From positions 124,001-188,000 of the forward strand of contig NZ_LMPU01000013.1 in assembly GCF_001423945.1 (NCBI RefSeq): a stretch of DNA of 64,000 nucleotides. The letters are read 5' to 3'. The stretch is from Pedobacter sp. Leaf194. Lineage in GTDB: Bacteria > Bacteroidota > Bacteroidia > Sphingobacteriales > Sphingobacteriaceae. This document shows positions 26,266-36,900 of the stretch, in pieces (the first letter of the stretch is position 1; every line of letters starts with the position of its first letter). A program made the position numbers and the translations under genes. A model generated the notes under the pieces. That model saw nothing but the letters and a program-made list of their open reading frames with translations. It was not told the origin of the DNA and ran no database searches.

Positions 26266-27435
26266 ATGATTACAGCTTTCTGGATTTCGCTATTCCTCGT
26301 TATTTACACTTTTGTTGGTTACGGTTTTTTACTATTAATTCTGGTCAAAATAAAAAGGTTTTTTATAAAGCCGTTTTCATTTAGCGTTAACGCCGAATTG
26401 CCTACGGTTACCATTTTAATCGCCGCGTGGAACGAGCAAGATATTATTGATGAAAAAGTTTTAAATACACTTGATCTAGATTATCCAAAAAATAAGATGC
26501 AGGTTATTTTTATAACCGATGGCTCTACAGACGAAACTGCTGAAAGGATAAGTAAATACACTGAAGTGGAATTGCTGCATGAAAACATCAGAACTGGTAA
26601 AATGGCTGCCATAAAGCGAGCCATGCCTTATGTGCGGAACGAAGTTTTGATTTTTACGGACGCAAATACTTTTTTAAATAAAGCAGCCATAAATGAACTT
26701 GTTAAGCACTACCAAAATCCAAAAGTAGGTGCTGTGGCAGGTGAGAAAAGAATAATGGTTGAAGAACTAGCTGATGCAAGTTCGGCAGGAGAGGGCTTTT
26801 ACTGGAAGTATGAATCGAAATTGAAGAAATGGGATTACGAACTGTATTCAAACGTTGGTGCGGCTGGAGAACTTTTCAGCATCAGAACATCGCTTTACCA
26901 ACCGGTTGAGTCGGACACGATCATCGACGACCACATGATTGCCATGCGCATTGCTGAGAAGGGATTTCTCATCGCCTATGAACCAAATGCTTATGCATCT
27001 GAAACATCATCTGCAAATGTAAAAGAAGAATTGAAAAGAAAAATAAGAATGGCGGCCGGAGGCATTCAATCCATTTTAAGGTTAAAAAAAGCAGCTAACC
27101 CATTTCATTATCCTGTGCTTACTTTTCAATATATATCGCACCGGGTTTTAAGGTGGACAATTACTCCATTTCTTCTAATTTTACTCGTACTGATCAATTT
27201 GTTAATTGTCGTCAAAACCGACATATTTTTATATGAGTTTATTTTAACCGCTCAGGTCGCATTCTATTTGTTAAGTGCGCTGGGTTGGTTTTTCGAGCGT
27301 AGAAACATTAAAATAAAGGCGTTTTTTATACCTTACTATTTTTGTATTATGAACTACGCAGTATTGGCAGGTATGGTTCGATATTATAAGAAAAATCAAA
27401 GCGCCGCCTGGGAGCGTTCGCTGCGGAAAACTTAG
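26266..27435 (+). CDS. Membrane family 2 glycosyltransferase
   Basis: GT2 enzyme with an N-terminal helix (about 4-28) and three C-terminal helices (about 300-375). Catalytic landmarks: VTILIAAWNEQDII, FITDGSTDETAER, LIFTDANTFLNKA as the DxD site, and IIDDHMIAMRIAEKG with the base-region acidic pair. Where processive enzymes have QxxRW this protein has KRKIRMAAGG, as in many bacterial GT2 exopolysaccharide enzymes. Its stop lies only 7 bases from the convergent stop of the FkbM gene, so there is no space for a separate terminator. This is the last glycan gene before the NRPS/PKS cluster. Confidence 0.85.
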   Translation: MITAFWISLFLVIYTFVGYGFLLLILVKIKRFFIKPFSFSVNAELPTVTILIAAWNEQDIIDEKVLNTLDLDYPKNKMQVIFITDGSTDETAERISKYTEVELLHENIRTGKMAAIKRAMPYVRNEVLIFTDANTFLNKAAINELVKHYQNPKVGAVAGEKRIMVEELADASSAGEGFYWKYESKLKKWDYELYSNVGAAGELFSIRTSLYQPVESDTIIDDHMIAMRIAEKGFLIAYEPNAYASETSSANVKEELKRKIRMAAGGIQSILRLKKAANPFHYPVLTFQYISHRVLRWTITPFLLILLVLINLLIVVKTDIFLYEFILTAQVAFYLLSALGWFFERRNIKIKAFFIPYYFCIMNYAVLAGMVRYYKKNQSAAWERSLRKT

Positions 27436-27442
27436 AAATCTG

Positions 27443-28228
27443 CTATTCCTTCGATTTCAACATTGCGAAAACATCTTTTCTTATGAAAGTTCTTTTCATC
27501 ATATAAGTTGAATGTACCAAAACATACCCTGCTTTCATGAGCTGATTCGACGATTTCCTAATCCTAAGCTTATGGGCTAAATCTTTTTTGTGATAAACTT
27601 CATCGAACTCAACGCAAATGATTTTTACATCAAGTTTGTCTTTTACAATGCTATCGATAACCGTATATTCTGCGCCTTCAATTTCAATTTTAACAAGATC
27701 AACCGTTTTATGGTTAAACTCTCTCATGAAATTGAACAGACGGTCTACAGGGGCTTCTATATATTCGCCTGAATCCTGAAAGAGATAAACAGAGTGCGAG
27801 ATATAATTGTCTAACTGGGGTGCATAAAACTTTAAAGTTGTTTTCTCATTCCAAACACCTTTATTTACGTATGTTATTTCCTGTATCTGATTGCTATTTA
27901 GTCTATAAAGAAAATTTTCATCATCAAAAACCCCAAAGGTTTCACCTTTAGCTAATGTCGCCTCTAATTTTTTGAAGTAGTTAATGCCCTCGGGCATTGG
28001 GTCGAAGATAAAAACCTTCGAATCGAACAACACTTTTAGTTCCGTATCAAAAGAGATATCTTCTCCGGCGCCAATACAATAGCAAACGGAATTTTTATCA
28101 AGGAAATTGGCTGGAATGGTGTAACCATGATGCTCTGACCCAACATGTATTAAATTTTTAAGCGATTTAACATGCGAGTAGGGATGAAATTTTATTATTT
28201 TCTTTATAGTTTCTTTAAGAGCAGCCAT
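27443..28228 (-). CDS. FkbM-family methyltransferase
   Basis: SAM-dependent methyltransferase of the FkbM family. The core motif is VCYCIGAGEDISFDTEL, with FIFDPMPEG at the acidic strand that holds the ribose of SAM, and the family signature VDLVKIEIEGAEYTVIDS (K-I-D/E-I-E-G-x-E). The C-terminal strand reads VKIICVEFDE. It is the last gene of the minus-strand run that begins with the PKS/NRPS gene, 77 bases after the JmjC gene. FkbM proteins O-methylate natural products or sugars. The substrate here could be the peptide product or the glycan, because a glycosyltransferase lies just beyond it. Confidence 0.8.
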   Translation of the reverse strand: MAALKETIKKIIKFHPYSHVKSLKNLIHVGSEHHGYTIPANFLDKNSVCYCIGAGEDISFDTELKVLFDSKVFIFDPMPEGINYFKKLEATLAKGETFGVFDDENFLYRLNSNQIQEITYVNKGVWNEKTTLKFYAPQLDNYISHSVYLFQDSGEYIEAPVDRLFNFMREFNHKTVDLVKIEIEGAEYTVIDSIVKDKLDVKIICVEFDEVYHKKDLAHKLRIRKSSNQLMKAGYVLVHSTYMMKRTFIRKDVFAMLKSKE

Positions 28229-28305
28229 TATTTTGCTTGGTTTAGATATGAAATTTGAACGAATTATAAATTTAACGCAGTATTATTGGCCGTGGCAGCT
28301 TGGGT

Positions 28306-29166
28306 TTATTTTAAGCTATTTCCAATTTTACACCCAAGCCATGCATAACTATGCATTGTTAAGGCCTTAACAATTCCCTCACGCCTTTTAAAATCCCAAA
28401 CATCTTTTAAAAAGGGTTTGTAATTTTTTTCATTTAACTGATCGAAAGCTACCGAAATGGTGGTAGTAAGCGAATAGGCAGAGTGCCAGGTACCAAATGG
28501 TATAAATAAGGTTTCACCTGGGCCGACTGCGAAGTTTATTGGCGTGGCTTCTTTATATTTAGGAAATTTTTCGTAATCAGGCTCAAAAATGTTGACTTCT
28601 GAACGCCAAGGGTCGTCAGCTTTCGGATAAAGTAAGTGTTCCTGCCCGCGGGGGAAAACTGTGAACTGCTTTTCTCCATACAATTGTGTTATCCAGGCAT
28701 TTAAATGATAATAATCTAAATGCAGGTAAGGGAATTTACCACCCGGACCGCCAATAAATAGTTCTGTTGCGCTACCCCAATAACCCTTCTTAAACCATTG
28801 GCTCTCCAGCCAGTTTGGTAGCGCATAGTTTAAATTTAATGGTTGGATGAGCGGCAGTAATTCAGGCAAATCGGTCGTGATATTGTATTTTAAAGGGTAT
28901 GGTGCCGGATTTTCAATAGTGCTGCTTTCTACCAAATCAAAAACCTCACTCATGGTATAAGTTTTACCTTCTTTCTTCAAAACCCTGTCCCCATAGTTAT
29001 TCTTAAACCAATCTGGAGAGAATAAGCCTTTAGCTTTCCATACGCTTGAAGCATTTTTAAAAACTACCGGGATACCTGGTTCGTAGAAATTTTTTATAAA
29101 TTCCTGGTGCGTAATGTTATCAACTTTTTGAATTTCCATGGGATGAAACTGAAGTTTGGGATACAA
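28306..29166 (-). CDS. Cupin-8/JmjC-type Fe(II)/2-oxoglutarate oxygenase
   Basis: Cupin-like (JmjC/FIH-type) oxygenase. The iron site is seen as FPYLHLDYYHLNAWITQL, where HLD supplies the HxD pair, and the distal histidine is in FIPFGTWHSAYSL. Between them KQFTVFPRGQEHLLYP matches the family segment that begins with KxxxLxPP in FIH-like proteins. The N-terminal VDNITHQEFIKNFYEPGIPVVFKNASS is the usual FxxxYxxxxxPVV entry. It lies in the same strand run as the NRPS/PKS genes, 89 bases after the phosphopantetheinyl transferase. A role in hydroxylating the peptide product, perhaps the aspartate-like residue, is inference. It could equally be a protein hydroxylase. Confidence 0.78.
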   Translation of the reverse strand: MYPKLQFHPMEIQKVDNITHQEFIKNFYEPGIPVVFKNASSVWKAKGLFSPDWFKNNYGDRVLKKEGKTYTMSEVFDLVESSTIENPAPYPLKYNITTDLPELLPLIQPLNLNYALPNWLESQWFKKGYWGSATELFIGGPGGKFPYLHLDYYHLNAWITQLYGEKQFTVFPRGQEHLLYPKADDPWRSEVNIFEPDYEKFPKYKEATPINFAVGPGETLFIPFGTWHSAYSLTTTISVAFDQLNEKNYKPFLKDVWDFKRREGIVKALTMHSYAWLGCKIGNSLK

Positions 29167-29255
29167 TTATAATTAAATTTTTTAGGTTAAGTGTTTCCTG
29201 TTTTAATGATATTTGGTGCAGTATAAATTTTTATTAGGAAAATTTATGGTACAGT

Positions 29256-29981
29256 TCAATGTTTTAAATACCAGTATTGATAAATGCTTTTAGGTTTTGT
29301 TGATGCTGTACTTAAAACGTATGCTTCGTTTAATTTGAAACTTTTTAACTCATAAAAAACACCAAATCGTTCTACGAGCGCTTCCGTGCAATTGATCGCA
29401 GGTAAATCGTCTGTCAAACCCTCGCCGGTTGCTTTTAGTAATGCCTCTTTTCGCGTCCAGAATAGATAGAATATATCTAAATCTGTTATCATATTAATCT
29501 CCGCTTCACTAAAGCATTGCTTGCTTAATTCATCATAATTTAAATTTGGATCGATGTGTTCAATATCGATGCCAACCACACCAGTACTTATCGCTAACAT
29601 AACACAATCTCCACTATGGCTTATATTAAAATGTATACCATTTATATATGGCTTTTTGTACCTGTTATATTCGAAATGTACATCTGCAGGATCTTTATTT
29701 AACATTTTTGCCACAAGCAATTTACTGTAAACCTTACCGGTAATATATCTTTTTCTATCATTCTCCTGAATAAATCTTTCTTCTTTTTTCAGTTCATCAT
29801 CAGTTAAGATCAGTTTGCTGATATCTTTTATTGCCTGATAGCTATCAATTGAAATTTTGAAAATATTTACGCAGTCTTTGTTTAGAAGCGTATGCTCTTC
29901 ATAATCATTCCAAAATATATTGTTGTGTATCAACTTATTCAATTTCTGAAAATCAAGACTCGATACTCCGTAGAACTGCAT
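29256..29981 (-). CDS. 4'-phosphopantetheinyl transferase (Sfp type)
   Basis: Sfp-type phosphopantetheinyl transferase that converts the apo carrier domains of the neighbouring NRPS/PKS to holo form. Key motifs: GKVYSKLLVAKMLN early, KPYINGIHFNISHSGD (substrate-side ISHS segment), GVVGIDIEHIDP with the Mg-binding aspartate/glutamate, and FYLFWTRKEALLKATGEGL with the conserved W-x-KEA-x-x-K. About 240 residues is the usual length. It overlaps the NRPS coding sequence by 29 bases, so co-translation with the assembly line is likely. Confidence 0.88.
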   Translation of the reverse strand: MQFYGVSSLDFQKLNKLIHNNIFWNDYEEHTLLNKDCVNIFKISIDSYQAIKDISKLILTDDELKKEERFIQENDRKRYITGKVYSKLLVAKMLNKDPADVHFEYNRYKKPYINGIHFNISHSGDCVMLAISTGVVGIDIEHIDPNLNYDELSKQCFSEAEINMITDLDIFYLFWTRKEALLKATGEGLTDDLPAINCTEALVERFGVFYELKSFKLNEAYVLSTASTKPKSIYQYWYLKH

Positions 29982-32900
29982 TCAATTTGTCTGATAAAAT
30001 CTTCACATATTCAGGTTTAAAAAATTGAAGGTGTTCCAGTGGGATATCGATCAAAGTTAATTTTCCATTTATGTAAGGCGCCCATCCATTTGTTTTAGCG
30101 TGTGGTATGTAGCTCAATAAAATGTCGTTTGATTTAAACAGGTGTACATCTGCATCGTATTTTTTAATTTTATACTTATGGAAAGCTTTTGCGTGTACAC
30201 TTTGTATTTTGCTTAAAACATATTTAGGGTTTGATAAATCTTTTTCTATCGGCTTAATCTTTTTATATAAATTATACATCGTACCAAAGGTAAAGCTGAC
30301 TTTGTGGCGTAAAAATTCTTTGGGATGCCTGAACAGATAAACGAAGCCGAATCCAACAAACTTAAATGTCCAGTTTATAATCTCCTTATGATTATTTTTG
30401 CTAGCCAGCTGAAGATAGCTTTCCCCATCGAAATACGTATCCAACAGACCCAAAAATGAAACCTTTTTGCCCATTTTTGCCATTTGATTGGACATCTCTA
30501 ATGCAATTGTGCCACCAGATGAGTAGCCCATGATTAAGTAAGGTCCGCTAGGATTATTAGCAATAATTTCTTTAATGTAATCTGCAGCAATTTCTTCAAT
30601 TGTTTCAAGCGGTTCAATTTCAGGATTTAAACCCTTTGGCTGCAAGCCGTAAATCGGTCGTTCGGCATCTATTTCTTTAGCAAGTGGCTTGAAAACAATA
30701 ATATTCATGCCTTGCCCATGGACGATGTATAGTGGAGCTTTTGAACCAGATAATTTTATCGGAATTAAAGAATCCCAGTTAATATCCTGCTTTGATTTAT
30801 TTAACTGCAGTGCAAACTTTTCTACAGTAGAGTTATCAAATAAGATTGACAGTGGCAACCTCAAGTTTGTTTGCTTTTCAATTTCTACCATTACCTTTAT
30901 AGCAATCATCGAATGTCCACCGAGTTCGAAGAAATCGTCTTTTATGCTTATTTTTTCAAGGTTTAAATTTTTAGACCAAATATCAGCAACAAGTGCCTGC
31001 ATATCGTTCTGTGGCTCAATTATATCGTTAACATCTGACTGATTTCCGGTATTAAATTCGGGTAGCGCTTTCCTGTCTACCTTACCATTTGATGTTAAGG
31101 GAAGGTTATCCAATTCCATGTAAATTTTAGGAACCATGTATTCTGGCAACTGCTTCCTTAAAAACTGCACCACATTGTCCCTATCAAAACTGCCGTTAAG
31201 CACTAAATAGGCAACGAGCTCCTTTTCGTTTTGCTCAACTTCTACCGCAAAAACTGCCGATTGTTTTATATTTGGATGTTTTTGCAGCGTATTCTGAATT
31301 TCACCCAATTCTATCCTATTACCTCTGATTTTAATCTGGTCATCAATTCTTCCCAAGTATTCAATATCTCCGCCAGCCAACCATTTAACCAAGTCTCCGG
31401 TTTTGTAAATTCTTTCCTCAACATCACTATTTGGGTTTTTCACAAAGACACTATCAGTCAGTTTGCTATTGTTTAAGTAACCTTTTGCTAAACCCAAACC
31501 ACCAATATAGAGTTCGCCAGGAACACCTACAGGGCAGTTTTTTAAATTCTTATTTAGTACGTAGATGGTAGTATTCGAGAAAGGCTTACCAATGGGTATA
31601 ATTACAGGGTAATTAAAATCCTTATCAACCAAATGAATTAACTTACCTATTGTAGTTTCTGTTGGGCCATAATGGTTTACAATTTGACAGGATGCGTCTG
31701 AAGCGTTAATCAGCTTAATATATTCTGCGGGTAATGCTTCGCCACCAAACATTAAAATTTTCTTAGGCAACAACAATCGTTGTTGAGTCATTAGAAACTT
31801 CCATTGCGATGGCACTATTTTTAAGAAGTCGATCTGATTATCAGTAAAATACCGGTGGATATAATCGGTATTATTGAATCTATCTTTTGCGAAAATATGA
31901 AGTTGAGCGCCTAAAGTTAAAGCACTGAATAGGGTAGTGTTGCCCAAATCGGTAGAAACTGAAGAACCAAGCGCAAAGCTTTTACAGTCTTTCAAACCAG
32001 AGATTTTACTTCTTAAGCCAAATAGATAGTCAGCTAAGGCAACATGCGGAATCATAACTCCTTTAGGGTTTCCTGTTGAACCAGAAGTGTAGATGATGTA
32101 AGCTAAAGCATCGGGGTTAGAAACCAAAAGTGGTTTTGACGTATTTTCTTGCCAGACAGGCGTTTTTTCATCATCTATCTGGATTATTTCCTGACCAACT
32201 AATTCATTGAGTTTTTTAGCAATGACCTTATCGCAAATGATGTGATTAGATTTTATTTCATCGATAATAATCTTTATCCTGCAAATTGGATATTCCGGAT
32301 CTATCGGAACATAAGTACCGCCCGCTTTTAATATCGCAATTATGCCTATAACGGTTTCTAATGATGGATGAATGCAAATTGGAACCAGTGCATTGTTTTC
32401 TAAACCTTTATTTGCGAAATAATTAGCAAGTTGGTTTGCTCTGGTATCTAAATCCTTGTAGGTGAGTGATTTACCTTCGCATACAACTGCTACATCATTT
32501 GCTCTGGTTGCAACAACATGTTCAAATAAATCGAGGATAGTAAGGTTTTGAGGAAAACTTAGCGTTGCCGGCGTTATGTCTGGAAACGGGTTTATATTGG
32601 CAGTGGTGTCGGCTATTAATGTCTCAGGATTTTCGGAAACAACCATGAGCAGGGAAACGAAATCATCCATCATTCTGTTTATTGTTTCAGAAGTGAATAA
32701 TTGCGTGTTGTATGCCCATTCAAAAATCATCGAATCCTTTGAACCATTAACATTTAACGAGATTTCGAATGTTTGCGATACTCTTGGGTTTGATATAATT
32801 TGATGGCTTAAGCCCGAGAAACTAACCGCATCATCCATTCCTCTATCAACATTAAAAACAACAGGGACCAAAGGAATATTGGCCTTATTTCTCTTAACAT

Positions 32901-33969
32901 TTAATTTCTTTAACAGCTCGCTAAAGGTTAGCCTTTGATGATCATAGGCGTCCAGTATTTCGTTTTTCCTATTTAGTAAGTAGTTTATAAATGAGGCGTT
33001 TGGATCTATTCTACTTCTTAGAGGCAATAAATTTACACAATGACCAATTAAATTCAAGTTTTCTGATGCCAGTTGACCAGCAGCTGGTAAACCTAAAACA
33101 ATATCTTCCTGGCCGGTTTGGTTGTATAGAAAAACTTCAAACGCAGCAATTAAAGTCGATACCACGCTGCTTTTTGATTTTACTGACAGGCGCTTTACAG
33201 ATTCGTAAAGTTCAGGGTCGACAATATAATCATTTCTTTTGCCCTGGTATGTTCTATTTACCGGACGGCTAAAATCTAATGGCATATCTAAAACCGGAAC
33301 ATCGTCTTTATATTGATCTAGCCAAAACTGCTGGGTTTGTTTGTACTCTTCGCTACGAATAAAAGCAACCTGCTCAAGCGCATATTTACTTATTTGATCT
33401 GGAGGTTGAAGAGGCAATTTGATTCCACTTAAACATGCATTATAGCAGTTGCTCAAATCTTCCAGGAAGATGCCAAGTGACCACCCATCGCCGATGATAT
33501 GGTGGATGATGATAGTAAAGTAGTGCGTATCATCATCAAGTTTATGAACAAATAGTTTTAGCAGCGGACCTTCGTAAAGATTGAAAGGAATGCTGATTTC
33601 TTTTTGTACAAAAGTTTTTAGTTCCTGATCTAATAATTGTGACCCTACGTGCGAGAGATTACTGAAAACAACTTCAACATCAACTTTATTGTAAACGATT
33701 AAGTTCTCGCCATCTTTAGAAACAGTTGCCCTCAAAGCTTCATGGCGAGATGTAACCATTTTTACAGCATCCTGAAAGGCTGAGAAATTAAATCGTCCGG
33801 TTAGTTTTAGTGAAACAGATTCGTTGTAAGCCAAACTCGCTGTATCACCACCAATAATACATGATAACCAAATCTCTTTTTGAGATTCGTTTAGTGTTAT
33901 AACCTTCTCAATCTCCTTTCCTTCTTCGAAAGGATTATAATCCACCTCAATAAAGTTAGTCTCCGTCAT
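29953..33969 (-). CDS. NRPS module C-A-T-TE, aspartate-like adenylation domain
   Basis: 1338-residue single-module nonribosomal peptide synthetase. Order: condensation domain about 20-450 with HHIIGDGWS (His near 156, HHxxxDG), adenylation about 470-970 with YIIYTSGSTGNPKG near 626, carrier domain near 1017 with FFELGGHSMIA (serine for phosphopantetheine), and C-terminal type I thioesterase with GYSSGGT near 1151. My binding-pocket reading (PheA numbering 235-331 plus Lys517) is D-L-T-K-L-F-H-I-G-K, closest to the known aspartate code DLTKVGHIGK and also near the asparagine code. So an Asp-like amino acid is expected. The N-terminal residues resemble the region that follows the aminotransferase in fused PKS/NRPS proteins, so this module probably takes its donor from the preceding protein. 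It is 6 bases downstream of that gene. Confidence 0.9.
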   Translation of the reverse strand: MTETNFIEVDYNPFEEGKEIEKVITLNESQKEIWLSCIIGGDTASLAYNESVSLKLTGRFNFSAFQDAVKMVTSRHEALRATVSKDGENLIVYNKVDVEVVFSNLSHVGSQLLDQELKTFVQKEISIPFNLYEGPLLKLFVHKLDDDTHYFTIIIHHIIGDGWSLGIFLEDLSNCYNACLSGIKLPLQPPDQISKYALEQVAFIRSEEYKQTQQFWLDQYKDDVPVLDMPLDFSRPVNRTYQGKRNDYIVDPELYESVKRLSVKSKSSVVSTLIAAFEVFLYNQTGQEDIVLGLPAAGQLASENLNLIGHCVNLLPLRSRIDPNASFINYLLNRKNEILDAYDHQRLTFSELLKKLNVKRNKANIPLVPVVFNVDRGMDDAVSFSGLSHQIISNPRVSQTFEISLNVNGSKDSMIFEWAYNTQLFTSETINRMMDDFVSLLMVVSENPETLIADTTANINPFPDITPATLSFPQNLTILDLFEHVVATRANDVAVVCEGKSLTYKDLDTRANQLANYFANKGLENNALVPICIHPSLETVIGIIAILKAGGTYVPIDPEYPICRIKIIIDEIKSNHIICDKVIAKKLNELVGQEIIQIDDEKTPVWQENTSKPLLVSNPDALAYIIYTSGSTGNPKGVMIPHVALADYLFGLRSKISGLKDCKSFALGSSVSTDLGNTTLFSALTLGAQLHIFAKDRFNNTDYIHRYFTDNQIDFLKIVPSQWKFLMTQQRLLLPKKILMFGGEALPAEYIKLINASDASCQIVNHYGPTETTIGKLIHLVDKDFNYPVIIPIGKPFSNTTIYVLNKNLKNCPVGVPGELYIGGLGLAKGYLNNSKLTDSVFVKNPNSDVEERIYKTGDLVKWLAGGDIEYLGRIDDQIKIRGNRIELGEIQNTLQKHPNIKQSAVFAVEVEQNEKELVAYLVLNGSFDRDNVVQFLRKQLPEYMVPKIYMELDNLPLTSNGKVDRKALPEFNTGNQSDVNDIIEPQNDMQALVADIWSKNLNLEKISIKDDFFELGGHSMIAIKVMVEIEKQTNLRLPLSILFDNSTVEKFALQLNKSKQDINWDSLIPIKLSGSKAPLYIVHGQGMNIIVFKPLAKEIDAERPIYGLQPKGLNPEIEPLETIEEIAADYIKEIIANNPSGPYLIMGYSSGGTIALEMSNQMAKMGKKVSFLGLLDTYFDGESYLQLASKNNHKEIINWTFKFVGFGFVYLFRHPKEFLRHKVSFTFGTMYNLYKKIKPIEKDLSNPKYVLSKIQSVHAKAFHKYKIKKYDADVHLFKSNDILLSYIPHAKTNGWAPYINGKLTLIDIPLEHLQFFKPEYVKILSDKLNAVLRSIES

Positions 33970-33975
33970 GAAAAA

Positions 33976-36900
33976 TTATGTAAGTTTAACATGAAGGTAC
34001 TTTCCGTTCTGATTAGGATCCTGAATAAACCATGCAGGGTTTCCCTCTTTATCTTTACCGAGTCTGGCACCCGCAACCGGTGGATTATCTGCACTCACAA
34101 CAACCTCATCTGCAACAAAATTGCCATTTAATTGATTCGTTGAGGAAAAAAAATCAGCTTTAATCATTTCATCCATACTCTCTATGAAGCAACTAACAAT
34201 TGTGTCTATGTTTTCGTATGTTAGCGTTTCTGTTATGAAGCATGGAAATCCGTCAAGAATATGAATTCCTTTTTCCCGCATCAGTGTAAACATCAACTCG
34301 CTGTAAGGAATTTCTTCATGGTATTTCACTTTCCAAAGAGAGCCATAATTGGCGACATAAATCGGCAGTTTTCTTTTTTCAAATGCATCATTTATACCTT
34401 TAGAAAGGTAAGCACCTTTTTTATTTAATTCCTCTTGCAATGCTGGTCCTTTTTCTTTCATATAATTTAGAGAAGCCTTCGCTGATGCCAAAGCTAAAGG
34501 ATGCCTGACAAAGGTTCCGGCGAAATAAGTCACGCCGATTTCCGGATAAGACTGATCTCCATACTCCCAATGTCCACCATCTAAGGCGTCCATCAACTCC
34601 CGGTTACCAGCAATAACACCGATTGGAACACCTGCGCCGATAACTTTACCATAAGAAGCAAGATCTGCCTTGATGCCAAATAAGGCTTGCGCACCACCCG
34701 GATGCATCCTGAAACCAGTAATTACTTCGTCAAAAATCAATGGAATTTCCTCATCAAGCGTAATTTGCCTAACCTTCTTTAAAAATTCTATCGGAACGAA
34801 TTCAGGTCTTCTGCTTTGCACAGGCTCAACAAGTACTGCAGCAATTTCAGCAGCTCTTTGTTTGATGATTTCCAGAGATTCATCCGTTCCGTAATCTAAT
34901 ACTAATATATTTTGTACGGCTTCAGGCATAATTCCGGCTGCCGCGGGGAAAGACTTTAGTTTTTTAGTTCCTCTAACTAAAACTTCATCAATGATGCCAT
35001 GATAAGAACCTGTAAATGCTACTATAAGTGAACGGGCTGTTACAGTTCTCGCTATACGGATGCAACCTAATACTGCTTCAGAACCTGTACTACAAAGTGC
35101 AGCCCGGTCGAAACCTGTAAATTCACATATCAACTTACTTACTTCGGCAGCCAGCTCATGCTGAGGGCCAACTTCGTAACCTTTGTCGATTTGCTCATGC
35201 ATTGCTGCCTTTATAACTTCAGGCTGATAGCCCAACATGCTCGAGCCAAAACCATTTAAAGCATCAATGTATTCATTGCCATCGATATCCCATAGCTTAC
35301 TTCCTGCAGATTTGTTGATTACAATAGGATAGATGAGTTCTTTGGTTGCCGGTCTGAATCCCGAAACAACCCTTGGGTCTGCCATGTAAGCTCTGCTATC
35401 TGCAGTGAAGGATTTACTTTTTGCAGTTTTGTTATTATATCTTAAGGTTAGGTTGTTGATGAAATCTGCCTGTTTTGCATTAAGCTCGGTAGAGAGACGT
35501 TCAATCTTGGGGGTGGCACCAAATGGCTTTTGAATTTCGGCTGTCTCTTCCTTAGAAAGCGAAAAATCATTCGGTTTCTTTTCCTCTAACTTCGCAGGCT
35601 GCTTGTTAATTTCGCTCGGCAATACCTGCTGAAAAGTTGTATTAATATTGCCGCCTTGAAGAAGAATCACCTGTTTAGACAATATTTCCAGTTGCTGGGC
35701 AATCAAACTGAGGGCGCCATCATTTACCATTGCCGGCATTTTGTTTTGCTGCACTTCAGTAAACTGACTGCCATTTGGTGCGTTTTGATGGTAATTGGCC
35801 ACAGGGTATGACGCCACAGGTTCATCATCAGCAGTGTTGATAAGCAGATAATCAACTAATGTATCTATTGAAGAATATTCTTCATTTAGTTTTCTGAAGG
35901 TGATTGGAAGGTTGAATTCCTTTTTGAGAGAGATTGCAATTTGAGTAAGCAAAAGTGAATCTAAGCCCAACTCCAGGAAATTTGCTTTGAAGTTGGCATT
36001 GTTTATTTCAATACCTGAAGCATCTTCTAATATTTGCTTAACTTTTTCTGTCAGATTACTTTTTCGCATGTTAGTTGTATTTTTTGGCGTGTCCGCTTGC
36101 GTAACTTGGGTAAAATTAGCTGGGGTGGGTTCTTGTTTTTTAGCATCAACCCAATACCGCTTTTTGTCGAATTGATAACTTGGTAAGTCTATAATGTTGC
36201 GAGACTGACCGGCATAAAAGTCTGACCAGTTAGGGCTGATACCATTTATCCACATCGTACCCAGTGCATTTAACATACTGGCGTATTCGGTTTCTTTAAA
36301 AGACAAACTTGAAACAGCAGCAACTTTGGTTGAATGGCCGGCGGCAACTTGTTTAATCAACGTTGAGGTTACATTGCCAGGACCAACCTCAAGAAATAAA
36401 GGTAAATCTCCTTCAAGTATTGTCTCAATAGCTTTTGAAAAGAAAACGGTTTTTCTTAAATGCATGGTCCAATACTCAACGCTTTGAGCTTCCTGATCGT
36501 TTAACAGTTTGCCTGTAACGGTAGAAACGATTTTTTTATTTGGCGCCGCAAGCTTAACCTCAGCAACAATTTTTTCGAATTCCGGTAGAATGGGGTCCAT
36601 CATTGAAGAATGGAACGCGTGGCCCGTAAAAAGTTCTTTATTTGCAATTTCGGCTTTATCAAGAAACTTAATAAGTTCTGCGATTTGTTCAGTCGGACCT
36701 GCAACCACACACGATTTTGGGCTGTTTATCGCCGCGATGGATAAATCAGCTGACAACATTTTCGACACAACTTCGCTACTTTCCCTAACTGATAACATTG
36801 CACCGACAGGCAAATTACTAATTAGCTTTCCCCTCGCTGAGATTAGCTTTAAGCTATCATCCAGTGAAAAAATGCCTGCAAGATGCGCTGCTACATATTC

